Below, piece by piece: positions 55,084 through 63,235 of a DNA stretch of 64,000 nucleotides. How positions within the stretch are numbered: position 1 is the first letter of the stretch; each line of letters begins with the position of its first letter. Location of the stretch: positions 1-64,000 of the forward strand of contig DXGM01000003.1 in NCBI GenBank assembly GCA_019113915.1, read 5' to 3'. Below the pieces are notes generated by a model. That model searched no databases. It had not been told where the DNA came from and saw only the letters and a program-made list of their open reading frames with translations. Made by a program: the position numbers and the translations under genes. This DNA comes from Candidatus Gordonibacter avicola. Lineage in GTDB: Bacteria; Actinomycetota; Coriobacteriia; Coriobacteriales; Eggerthellaceae.

Positions 55084-55698
55084 ATGAAGATTATCGATGC
55101 GTTCGGCATGCAGTGTCCGAAACCGCTCGTGCTGGCCAAGAAGGAAATCGACGGCGGCTGTCGCGAACTGGCGGTGCAGGTGGACAACGAAACGGCCGTG
55201 AAGAATCTCACGCGCTTGGGTAGCAAGACGGGGCTTGCGGTGTCAACCGATGTGATTGAGGGCGGCTGGCTCGTGTCGTTTTCCGAGGGCGACGGCGCAG
55301 CGGTACCGGTGGAAGCGCCCGCTCCTGCCGCTGCTTCTGCCTGTGCGGTTGGCGGCGGTTGTGGCTACGCGGTGTTCGTGGGCAAAGATCATGTGGGCGA
55401 AGGCGATGGTGAACTGGGCTACAACCTCATGAAGATGGCGCTGTACACGCTGTCCGAATCCGACGAGGTACCCGCTTCGCTTCTGTTTATGAATTCCGGC
55501 GTGAAGCTGGTGGCTGGCGGCGAGCAGCAGATTATCGATAGCGTGAACACGCTCATCGAGAAGGGTACTGAGGTGCTGGTGTGTGGCACCTGCCTGGATT
55601 TCTACGGCCTGAAAGAGCAGTTGGCGGTAGGTGAGGTATCCAACATGTACGATATCCTTGAGCGCATGCACGAAGCCGCCAAGGTCATCACGCTCTAA
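55084..55698 (+). CDS. yedF: Selenium-metabolism sulfurtransferase-like protein YedF
   Basis: A 204-residue protein. Its N-terminal TusA-like domain has the reactive Cys in FGMQCPKPLVLAKKEI. Its C-terminal DsrE-like domain (FVGKDHVGEGDGELGYNLMKMALYTL and GTEVLVCGTCLDFYGL) has a CGTC pair. YedF co-occurs with selenium-utilisation genes and is thought to carry sulfur or selenium. AAAGGAATCGCAC precedes the start. Confidence 0.9.
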   Translation: MKIIDAFGMQCPKPLVLAKKEIDGGCRELAVQVDNETAVKNLTRLGSKTGLAVSTDVIEGGWLVSFSEGDGAAVPVEAPAPAAASACAVGGGCGYAVFVGKDHVGEGDGELGYNLMKMALYTLSESDEVPASLLFMNSGVKLVAGGEQQIIDSVNTLIEKGTEVLVCGTCLDFYGLKEQLAVGEVSNMYDILERMHEAAKVITL

Positions 55699-55709
55699 GG
55701 CGCGCCCCC

Positions 55710-55979
55710 GTGGAACCTTCTGCTTCCTTTTATGTGATAGCGTTCGAATCGACGCACGCGGCCATGGCGGCCAACAAGGCCCTTGCGGCCGCGGGCTGTG
55801 CCTTCGCGATGATTCCCACCCCCCGCGAAATCAGCGCCGGATGCGGCATGTCGCTCCGCTTCGCCGCCCCAAGCGATGCCGAAGCCCAAGTGACGGCCCA
55901 AGGAGTAAGCGAAGCGCACAGCCTCGCCGCACTCTACGCGAAAGAATACTCCGGGTATCGGCTAATAGAGAAATTGTAG
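55710..55979 (+). CDS. DUF3343 putative Se/S carrier protein
   Basis: An 89-residue protein with AFESTHAAMAANKALAAAGCAFAMIPTPREISAGCGMSLRF, matching the DUF3343 family found beside yedF and selD in anaerobes. Conserved cysteines sit in AAGC and SAGCG. Start GTG 55710, 11 bp after yedF. Function unproven; the context suggests selenium trafficking. Confidence 0.82.
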   Translation: MEPSASFYVIAFESTHAAMAANKALAAAGCAFAMIPTPREISAGCGMSLRFAAPSDAEAQVTAQGVSEAHSLAALYAKEYSGYRLIEKL

Positions 55980-55992
55980 GGAAGAAAAAGGA

Positions 55993-56017
55993 CGCAGGAA
56001 ATGTATCCCTTCCTGCG
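55993..56017. terminator. Bidirectional hairpin between the DUF3343 gene and selD
   Basis: CGCAGGAA pairs with TTCCTGCG around a 9-nt loop between convergent genes; no strong T run. Confidence 0.5.
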
Positions 56018-56049
56018 CCCTTCACTGATACTTTAAATGGTCACGCTCA

Positions 56050-57138
56050 CTATTCCGCAAACGCAATCTTTCCGGCTTCGCCTTCTACGACGCGGCCGAT
56101 GAGGGCGGGTGCACGGCCGCTGCGGCGCTCGAATGCCTGCTCAAACGTGTGCGCTGCCTCGGGCGGGATGGCAACTAGGAGGCCGCCCGATGTTTGCGGG
56201 TCGCACACCACGGCCAACCTGTCGTCGTACTCGGTATCCGAAAGCGCTCCCTTTTCCACATAGCCCTCGGCCTGATCCATGATGGCGAACGCGCGGTTGG
56301 GGCGGCAGTAGGCGCTCGCTAATTCCAGCACGCCGTCGAAGAGCGGCAGGGCATCGAAGTCCACCACGGCGGCGCAGCCGCTTGCTTCCAGAAGTTCGTG
56401 CAGATGCCCGGCGAGACCAAAACCCGTCACGTCGGTAGCTGCATGCACGCCCGATTCCGCCAAAGCTGCAGCACCGGCGGCGTTCAGTTCCATCATCGAC
56501 TCCACCACCGGGCGCAGCTCCGCCTCGGTGCGCAGGTCGCACGCGCGCGCCGACACCATAATGCCCGTGCCGAGTGGCTTGGTGAGGTAGAGCAAATCTC
56601 CCACCTGCGCGCCCGCGTTGCGCACGATGTGGTCGGGGTGTACGGTGCCAAACACGGTGAGGCCGTACTTCGGCTCCGCGTCGTCGATGGTATGGCCGCC
56701 TGCGACAAACGCGCCCGCCTCGCGCACGGCATCGGCCCCGCCGCGCAGAATTTCGCTTGCCACCTCGGCACCCAGCGCCACGTCAAGCGCCAGCAGGTTC
56801 AGCGCCACGTGCGGCGTTGCGCCCATGGCGAACACGTCGGAAAGCGCGTTGGCTGCCGCGATACGCCCGAACTCATACGGGTCATCCACAATAGGTGTGA
56901 AGAAGTCCACGGTGAGCACAGCCGCCATCTCGTCGGTGAGCTTCCATACGGCCGCATCATCGCTCGTTTCGAACCCGAGCAGCATACGCTCACGATCCAT
57001 AGCCGGCTGCCCACCTGCCGTAACGCCCGTCGCAGCCAAAGTATGCAGTATCTCGTCGAGGTCGCCCGGACCCCACTTAGCCGCTCAACCACCCTTAGAG
57101 GTAAGCTTGGTCAACTTAATGCGCTCAAGTTCGTCCAT
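56050..57138 (-). CDS. selD: Selenophosphate synthetase containing selenocysteine (in-frame UGA)
   Basis: This enzyme makes selenophosphate from selenide and ATP. A naive gene call would start at 57039 and lose the active site. Reading upstream on the minus strand from ATG 57138 gives MDELERIKLTKLTSKGG, then TGA (57087-57085), then AAKWGPGDLDEILHTLAATG. That is the SelD glycine-rich active-site loop with U at residue 18, where other SelD proteins have Cys or Sec. The total is 362 residues, normal for the family. Downstream motifs fit: VDFFTPIVDDPYEFGRIAAANALSDVFAMG and AGGHTIDDAEPKYGLTVFG. A likely SECIS hairpin follows the UGA. Confidence 0.95.
57058..57087 (-). promoter_or_regulatory. Putative bacterial SECIS hairpin in selD
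   Basis: On the minus strand, ten bases after the UGA codon, GGGGTC pairs with GACCTC around the loop CGGGC. The apical loop lies about 17 nt after the UGA and has G at its second position, as expected for SelB recognition. Seen as sequence complementarity; function inferred. Confidence 0.65.
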
Positions 57139-57401
57139 AGTAACTCCTTGTCGGCGCCCGCCCTGGGGTGTGTTTGTTTTTCGCCAGTATAACAGGAGCG
57201 CCAGCGTTGTCGTATGAACGAAAGCGCGCTGATACCGTCTACCGACGGGTGCATCGGATGGTGGGGCCCAGTGAGGTGGTGTGCAGGGCCTCGTGATAAC
57301 ATCAAGCTTTTCACTGGGGTATACGCGAAAGGGTGGTCATGCGAGGTAAAGGTGCTGGTAAATCCATGGTTTGCATGATGTGTGAGCGGAGCTGAGCAGC
57401 C
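57139..57401. promoter_or_regulatory. selD-fdhD divergent intergenic region
   Basis: A 263-bp gap that must hold both promoters. Nothing beyond GC-rich sequence and short palindromes is distinguishable. Confidence 0.3.
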
Positions 57402-58154
57402 GTGGCGCGCGTTGAATTTTGTCCGCCGTGTTCGTCTGAGACGGCTGAACGGCCTATTCGCATCATTTTGAACGACACGCTGGTGGCCGTAAGCCAGGGG
57501 AGTCCCTATGGGTTGCGCGAGCTTGCGGTGGGATATCTCCTGTCGGAGGGGCTTATCACCGACCGCGAGCAGCTGGTGAAGGTGATAGAAGACGCGCAGG
57601 GCGCGGCGGTCCACGTTACATCCTGTGAATGCGTGCGGGAAGGGTACGTGCCGCTGCACCGTGTGACCTCGGCCGGTTGTGCGCAGTCGGCCGTGCTTGC
57701 GGCCGGGAACCCAGCACGCCCCGCATCCTCACTCAAGCCAAGCATCACCTTCAACGCCGACGCGCTTCTCTCCTGCATGGACGAACTCTGCACGTGCAGC
57801 CCACGGCGCAACAGCGGTAAGTGCGTGCACGGCTGCGGCCTCAGTGCGCCGGGAGAGGCACACCTGGCGCTGGTGCGCGAAGATATTGGCCGCCACAATG
57901 CGCTCGACAAACTCATTGGTCAGGCGTGGCTTGACCGCATCAATGTGCGCGACAAAGCTCTGTTCATCACGGGGCGCATCAGTTGCGAGATGGCGCTCAA
58001 AGCGCATCGCGCGGGCTGCCCGGTTCTCGTGTCACGCAAGTCCGCCACCGACGAGGCGGTGCTCCGCGCGTCCGAGCTCGGCGTGGCGTTGGTTTCCCAC
58101 TGCCGCGACGGCGCGTTGCGCGTCCTTTCGTGCCCTGAGCGTATTAGTAACTAA
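57402..58154 (+). CDS. fdhD: Formate dehydrogenase accessory sulfurtransferase FdhD
   Basis: A 250-residue FdhD-family protein. It sulfurates the molybdenum cofactor of formate dehydrogenase, often itself a selenoprotein, which explains its place beside the sel genes. PYGLRELAVGYLLSEGLI and LALVREDIGRHNALDKLIGQAW are diagnostic. Two things are atypical. The usual CxxC active loop is TSAGCAQS with one Cys, and an extra Cys-rich stretch (CTCSPRRNSGKCVHGCG) replaces the usual TGGVHAAAL segment. It may bind a metal or supply the second thiol. GTG start. Confidence 0.9.
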   Translation: MARVEFCPPCSSETAERPIRIILNDTLVAVSQGSPYGLRELAVGYLLSEGLITDREQLVKVIEDAQGAAVHVTSCECVREGYVPLHRVTSAGCAQSAVLAAGNPARPASSLKPSITFNADALLSCMDELCTCSPRRNSGKCVHGCGLSAPGEAHLALVREDIGRHNALDKLIGQAWLDRINVRDKALFITGRISCEMALKAHRAGCPVLVSRKSATDEAVLRASELGVALVSHCRDGALRVLSCPERISN

Positions 58155-58424
58155 ATGCCCTCTGCGCTTCGTCCCCCCCCACAAGCCGAAAAAAGAGCCA
58201 CGAACCATCCCTCTACCTCACGCTACCCGCCCAAACATTTCTGACCTGGCAAAATGCACACGCTACTCCGTTTGCATGACACGGCACACAGCGCTCTCCC
58301 GGACAAAATCACGCGTCTGCATGATAGGCGAGCCGTACGTTTCGGGGCATACTGGGCCTCGTTGAAATCAGGCGGCGCGCGCATTCGCAAGACGTCGCAC
58401 GAACCTTTTAGGAGGCGCACGTAC

Positions 58425-58694
58425 ATGAAGATCCTCGGCATGGGTATGCCCGAACTGCTCATTATTCTTGCGGTTGTTCTGCTCATCTTCGGCCCCAAGA
58501 ACCTTCCCAAGTTGGGTGCTTCCCTTGGCAAGACGGTCAAGGGCCTGCGCGAAGGTTTGGGCGGCACTAAGGATGAAGTGGCCGAAGAAGTTGTGCTCGT
58601 TGAAGAGGACGAGGAGGAGGAAGAGCCCGCGCGTCCCGTTTCCCGCACCGTGAAGGCCACCAAGAAAAAGGCTCCTGCTACCGAAACGGTGTAA
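58425..58694 (+). CDS. tatA: Tat translocase subunit TatA
   Basis: An 89-residue protein with one N-terminal transmembrane helix ([28 protein letters not shown]), the TatA-type amphipathic helix, and an acidic then Lys-rich tail. It forms the pore for folded redox proteins such as the molybdoenzyme of this window. TTAGGAGGCGCACG precedes ATG 58425. The 58155-58424 gap contains only a C8 run and no gene. Confidence 0.92.
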   Translation: MKILGMGMPELLIILAVVLLIFGPKNLPKLGASLGKTVKGLREGLGGTKDEVAEEVVLVEEDEEEEEPARPVSRTVKATKKKAPATETV

Positions 58695-58810
58695 GTACTG
58701 CCGCATCGTACGCGGTTTGAAGCACTTGTTATTTCTTCCGACCTGCGCCTTGTTTCCGGGCGCTGAGTCGTTGAAAGCGGGCGCGTAACCTCCCTCCCTC
58801 ACGCGCCCCC

Positions 58811-58857
58811 GCACGCCTCCGCGCACGCTGTCATGCGCGGAGGCGTGCGCGTTTTCA
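58811..58857 (+). terminator. Terminator of tatA
   Basis: A 15-bp perfect stem, GCACGCCTCCGCGCA with TGCGCGGAGGCGTGC, 8-nt loop, then CGCGTTTT. Confidence 0.88.
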
Positions 58858-58940
58858 GGAGGAAGGTACCCCGGCACCTTCTGCTCGCACGCTCCTGCTA
58901 TCATGAATGCTCGTTTTACTGGGCAAGAAGAGAGGCATTC

Positions 58941-60539
58941 ATGGGGCAGGGTGCGAAAACAATGCGGCACAAGGTACGGGCATCCCTGCGCCCTGTGGTG
59001 GGATTCGCCTGCAACCAGGGCTTTGTCTTTTCACTCTTCTATTTGGGAACGAATCGGGCGCTCGCGTTTGGCCCGCACGCCTTCGAGCGGGCCGATCTGT
59101 TCGGCACCCTGGCGTTCATGGTGGTGGCGTTCGTGCTGCTGCGCGCTGCGTCCGAACGGGCGCGTGCGGCGCTGCTTTCGCGGCCGCTTCTGTGGTGCTA
59201 CGCGGCGTTGCTCGTGGTGGGCTCGGCGCTGCCTACACTCGCGGCCGATGTTTCCGCAGCGGGGCTTCTGGTGGAATGCGTTCTTGTGGGCATGCCAGCT
59301 GGGTTCATGCTGGCTGCGTGGGGTCGGGCATTGGGCGCGCGGCCCTTCGCGCAGGCGACGTTCGAGGTTTTCGCTGGTTCGGCGCTGGGGGCGACGGTGT
59401 GTTTGGCGCTTTCCCTTGTGCCGGTGGCGGGTGTTTTGCTGGCACTTAAGCTGCTGCCAGTAGGAAGCGTGCTCGCTCTGCGCGGGCTGGCACCGTTCGA
59501 CGCGCCCCGGGCAAAAGAAGCGCGCGCGGATGCAGGGGAGAGCGAGGGGGAAGGTTCCTCGCTTTCGTTCGGCGACCTCTTCGCCACGAGTGCTCAACGG
59601 GCGGAAACGGCGCGCCTGTCAAAAAAGATTGTCGCAGGTACGGTGCTCTTTGGCCTGGCCGCGGGCTTCATGGAGACCTATGGCTCCGAACCGGGCATGG
59701 CGTCCACGCCGACGTTTTCTGCAACGCTGCTGTTGTTTGTGCTGTTCTGCATTGCTGCGCTCCAGTTTATTGCAACCCCTGCCGAGGACGCTGCGGCTCC
59801 CGTGAAAGAGGCCCGTCGTCGCGAGGTGCGCGGGGCACCTCTGCCCACGCCGACGGAGGCGGAAGGCCCGCTTGATAGCGTGTATCGCCTGGCCATCCTC
59901 GTGATGATGGCGGGCTTTCTCTTCGTGCCGGTGCTTTCCGATTTCGGCGTGCCGGGTGAAGCCATTGTGCTGGCGGGCTATTTGGGACTCACGTATGTGC
60001 TGGTGTCGCTCTTCTTGGTGATGGCGCGCCTGACCGGCCAAGATGCGGCGCTCTCGTTCGCGCGCGGCTTTACAGCGCTGTTCGCGGGCGAGATGGCGGG
60101 CATTGGCCTGGGCAACGTGCTTGACGTGGCCGTGCCCACCGGTCAAACGCCCTACGTTGTGGTGGCGTGCGCGGGACTCGCGGCGCTCTTCGCCTACCTT
60201 TTCCTGTTCACGGAGCGCGACTTCCGCGCGCTGTCGGTTATTGCGCGCGACGCGGATCGCTTTGACGACGCGTGTGCCTACATCGTTCAAACGTGTAGTT
60301 TGTCGAAGCGTGAGGCAGAAATTCTGCCCCTTGCCCTGCGCGGTCGCACGGGTGAGCGCATTGCCGCCGAGTTCTTCATCTCGAAGAGCACGGTGGACAC
60401 CCACCTGCGGCGTATCTACACCAAATGCGGCGTCCATAACCGTCAAGAACTCATCGACCTGGGTGAACGTACGGCCCGCGCGGAGTTCCCTGACCTCGCC
60501 GCGCAAGATGCCGCGCCCGCGTTTCGCACGAAGCGCTAG
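58941..60539 (+). CDS. LuxR-family regulator with N-terminal multi-helix membrane domain
   Basis: This 532-residue protein has the same architecture as the regulator at 4407-5882. A membrane domain of about 12 segments is interrupted by two charged loops (about 195-235 and 300-325). A C-terminal GerE HTH follows (LSKREAEILPLALRGRTGERIAAEFFISKSTVDTHLRRIYTKCGV). Unlike the cai regulator it has no catabolic operon beside it, so its target is unknown. ATG 58941 follows AAGAAGAGAGG. Its stop shares CTAG with the convergent dGTPase-like gene. Confidence 0.88.
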   Translation: MGQGAKTMRHKVRASLRPVVGFACNQGFVFSLFYLGTNRALAFGPHAFERADLFGTLAFMVVAFVLLRAASERARAALLSRPLLWCYAALLVVGSALPTLAADVSAAGLLVECVLVGMPAGFMLAAWGRALGARPFAQATFEVFAGSALGATVCLALSLVPVAGVLLALKLLPVGSVLALRGLAPFDAPRAKEARADAGESEGEGSSLSFGDLFATSAQRAETARLSKKIVAGTVLFGLAAGFMETYGSEPGMASTPTFSATLLLFVLFCIAALQFIATPAEDAAAPVKEARRREVRGAPLPTPTEAEGPLDSVYRLAILVMMAGFLFVPVLSDFGVPGEAIVLAGYLGLTYVLVSLFLVMARLTGQDAALSFARGFTALFAGEMAGIGLGNVLDVAVPTGQTPYVVVACAGLAALFAYLFLFTERDFRALSVIARDADRFDDACAYIVQTCSLSKREAEILPLALRGRTGERIAAEFFISKSTVDTHLRRIYTKCGVHNRQELIDLGERTARAEFPDLAAQDAAPAFRTKR

Positions 60540-61759
60540 GCTAAGTCGGCGCAGTAACCGCGCGCCACAGGGCGCTGGGAACGCTCAGGGAACAGGTGAG
60601 CGTGCAGGGCGGTGAAGTAGCTGTCGGTCATGGAGGCCAGGTAGTCGGTCACAATTTGGTTCGGCTCGGTGGCCAGGTAGCTCTCAGGTGTGATGGAGGA
60701 TGACTTCGCACACAGAGACGTCACGTGGTGGCGGAACACTGGCGAGGATTCATCGCCAGCCAGAAGGTCGGCCAACAGGCGCTCGTAGAGTTCTTCGAAC
60801 ATCTCTTCCACCACATTGCCTGCGCCCGACACCATGCCTTCGCGCTCATAAATGAGTTCGTAGTTTTGGCGCTTGGCGCGCTTGAGGTCGGCAAACATGT
60901 CTTCGCCAAGCGCAATGCGGTCGCGCCCGTAGCTGTGATTCACAATATCCACGGTAAGGTTGTTGATAATGATGGTGTTGCGCTTACCCATGACCGTGGT
61001 CTCGAACGGCGCGTATGACGAAAGCACGCCCATATCCACAGCGTCGGCACGGTCCTTGCCCACATATGCAATCATGTCGGACACGCGCACGACGCACCCT
61101 TCCAGCGTGGAGGGTCGCAAGCTTTTAATGGTGCTCTCATCAGCGGTGCAGGCTTCCACGAGCCCGTCGAGCGTTTCGAAATCGTGCGTGTCGCCCATGC
61201 GCAGCACCTGCTGGGCGAATTCGCCGTTGTGGCAGAGCACGCCATCGAGCGTTTGCAGGCTGATGTTGCGACGATAGAGCTGGTCAAGTACGCGTACCGA
61301 GTGCACGTTGTGGTTGAAGAAACGCCCCGTGCGCTCGTGATAGCACTGGTTGAGGTAGCGTTCGCCTGCGTGCCCAAATGGCGTGTGGCCCACGTCGTGG
61401 CCAAGCGCGATGGCCTCAATGAGCTCGCAGTTCAGGCCCAACAGCGACCCGATGCCACGCGCGATACGGCTCACCAGCTGTACGTGCAGCCCGCGTCGGC
61501 AGATGTCGTCGTTTTCCACGAACGAGAACACTTGCGTTTTGTCGGCGTAGCGGTTGTAGGCCGGCACGTTCAGGATTTTCTCGATGTCGCGCGCGAAGGC
61601 GGGGCGCGTGAGCGTGGCCCTATCGTGCGGGTTCGGCTCGCGGCGTTTCACCTGGGCGTCGTCGAAGGCGTGCGGGTGTTTACGTCCCGCCGCGCGATCG
61701 GCGCGAATGGCGGCTTCGATGTCTGGGTCAAGGGTCAGGTAGGGGATGCTCTCGCTCAT
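60536..61759 (-). CDS. dgt: dGTPase-like HD-domain triphosphohydrolase
   Basis: A 407-residue HD protein. The metal motif is spread over RRGLHVQLVSRIARG, ALGHDVGHTPFGHAG (HD pair) and VVRVSDMIAYVGKDRADAVDMG. The family hydrolyses dNTPs to nucleoside and triphosphate. In actinobacteria the gene often lies just before dnaG, as it nearly does here. ATG 61759. Confidence 0.88.
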   Translation of the reverse strand: MSESIPYLTLDPDIEAAIRADRAAGRKHPHAFDDAQVKRREPNPHDRATLTRPAFARDIEKILNVPAYNRYADKTQVFSFVENDDICRRGLHVQLVSRIARGIGSLLGLNCELIEAIALGHDVGHTPFGHAGERYLNQCYHERTGRFFNHNVHSVRVLDQLYRRNISLQTLDGVLCHNGEFAQQVLRMGDTHDFETLDGLVEACTADESTIKSLRPSTLEGCVVRVSDMIAYVGKDRADAVDMGVLSSYAPFETTVMGKRNTIIINNLTVDIVNHSYGRDRIALGEDMFADLKRAKRQNYELIYEREGMVSGAGNVVEEMFEELYERLLADLLAGDESSPVFRHHVTSLCAKSSSITPESYLATEPNQIVTDYLASMTDSYFTALHAHLFPERSQRPVARGYCADLA

Positions 61760-61874
61760 GGGTGTCCTCTTTCGTCTCGTTCGAGGACATTGTAGCGCAT
61801 GAGGTGGCCGCGCCGTGCGACAGCGTGCGTTCCATCACGCGCGCGGCGAGCGCGGCATCCCTTCCTTATATATA

Positions 61875-63029
61875 TTAGTAGCGGTACAAAGCCGCAATGC
61901 TGGCGCCGTTGGGCATTTGCTCGGCGGGAAGCTCCAGCACTTCGGCATCCTGGGCGAGCGCGGCGCGGGCGAACTGGTCGGCAAGTTCCGGCCCTTGGAA
62001 GCGCTCGTGGGGCTCCTGTTCAAAAAGCACCACTGCGCCGGTTTCTTCATTGAAGCCGCCGGGAAGATACACATCTTCAGCTACAAAGAGGGCACGCACC
62101 TTGCGTTCCACCAGGGCAAGCCCGATGTCTGCCGGGTCAGCCGAAGCGCCGCCATGCGCCTCGGCATCGCCGAAGAGCTGCAGCAGCTCACGCGCGTGCG
62201 CCTCACGGGCACGCTCAATTACCACACGTGCCTCGGCTAAAAGTTCGGGTTCGCCTATTCCACCGACATCCTTCTCGATACCTTCATCAAGCAGATGCGG
62301 CAGCGTGGACACACGGCGAAACGCGGCCTGATGCTCGGGCAAGCTCACCAAAATGACGGGCAGGTCAACGTCCTTCAGCAGGCGTTCTGTCACCACCTTG
62401 TCCACATAGCGGAAGAACTTTTCGGCCTCTTCCTTCTTCACGTCGTTGCGCGACTTGTAGCCATGGTAGGGCGGCATATGGTTTTCGAGCGACTCATAAT
62501 CGAGCGCGCCCTCGAGGCCGTCATACACCATCGGGAAGAGCTCGCTGAATTCGTCGGACAATCCCTCGGGAAACTTCCAGCGGCGCAGGGAGCCGAAGTC
62601 GCCTTCGATGAGGGCAAACCGGTCGGCTGACAAACCGAGCAGCACATAGTGTGACCCGAACGCGAAGTTCTTCAGCAGCGGCTTCACATAGAAGGAATCA
62701 TCCACCACCGCAAGCGGCCCGACCGCATAGCCTAGCTGGTATACGAGCGTACGGTCGTTGCCGACCAGCACGGCTATGCTCCCTGCTGCACCTTCGGCCA
62801 GCTCATCAAACCGCTCGATCACCTGATCAAGACGCGCATCAACGCCCGTATGCTCGCGGTGTGCGAACTCCTGTTCAAGCTTGTCATTCACCTCTTGCAG
62901 AAGCTCCTTTAGGCGAATGCGCGCGGCGGCGCGGTCGTCCACCGGCAGATAGAGGGACACGAGCGGCCCTTCGGCCTGCTCAAAGAGTGTGGCGTCGAAA
63001 TCGGGCGCGACCGTAATGTCGTCATTCAT
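61875..63029 (-). CDS. baeRF-type (archaeo-eukaryotic release-factor domain) protein
   Basis: This 384-residue protein opens GPLVSLYLPVDDRAAARIRLKELLQEVNDKLEQEF. Its middle segment VLVGNDRTLVYQLGYAVGPLAVVDDSFYVKPLLKNF resembles the eRF1-like fold described in bacterial archaeo-eukaryotic release factor (baeRF) families. Its later part has VERKVRALFVAEDVYLPGGFNEETGAVVLFEQ. The role is unknown; a ribosome-associated or stress function is proposed for the family. CAGGAGGCTTTGCT precedes ATG 63029. Confidence 0.65.
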   Translation of the reverse strand: MNDDITVAPDFDATLFEQAEGPLVSLYLPVDDRAAARIRLKELLQEVNDKLEQEFAHREHTGVDARLDQVIERFDELAEGAAGSIAVLVGNDRTLVYQLGYAVGPLAVVDDSFYVKPLLKNFAFGSHYVLLGLSADRFALIEGDFGSLRRWKFPEGLSDEFSELFPMVYDGLEGALDYESLENHMPPYHGYKSRNDVKKEEAEKFFRYVDKVVTERLLKDVDLPVILVSLPEHQAAFRRVSTLPHLLDEGIEKDVGGIGEPELLAEARVVIERAREAHARELLQLFGDAEAHGGASADPADIGLALVERKVRALFVAEDVYLPGGFNEETGAVVLFEQEPHERFQGPELADQFARAALAQDAEVLELPAEQMPNGASIAALYRY

Positions 63030-63235
63030 AGCAAAGCCTCCTGAAAGCCGGGGACGAAAAGGGGCGCCTCGCAAGCGCCAAACGTGTTCCGCCAGCATAG
63101 CAGCGCCCCCGTACCCGGCGAGAAAGCGCGACGGTACCGTCAGCGTTCGGTTGGCAATCTGCTGATCTCGCCGAGGTCGGCTGCGACGGCCTACCCGTGC
63201 GCTATACTATTGGGAACACAAACGGAAGGGCAGAC

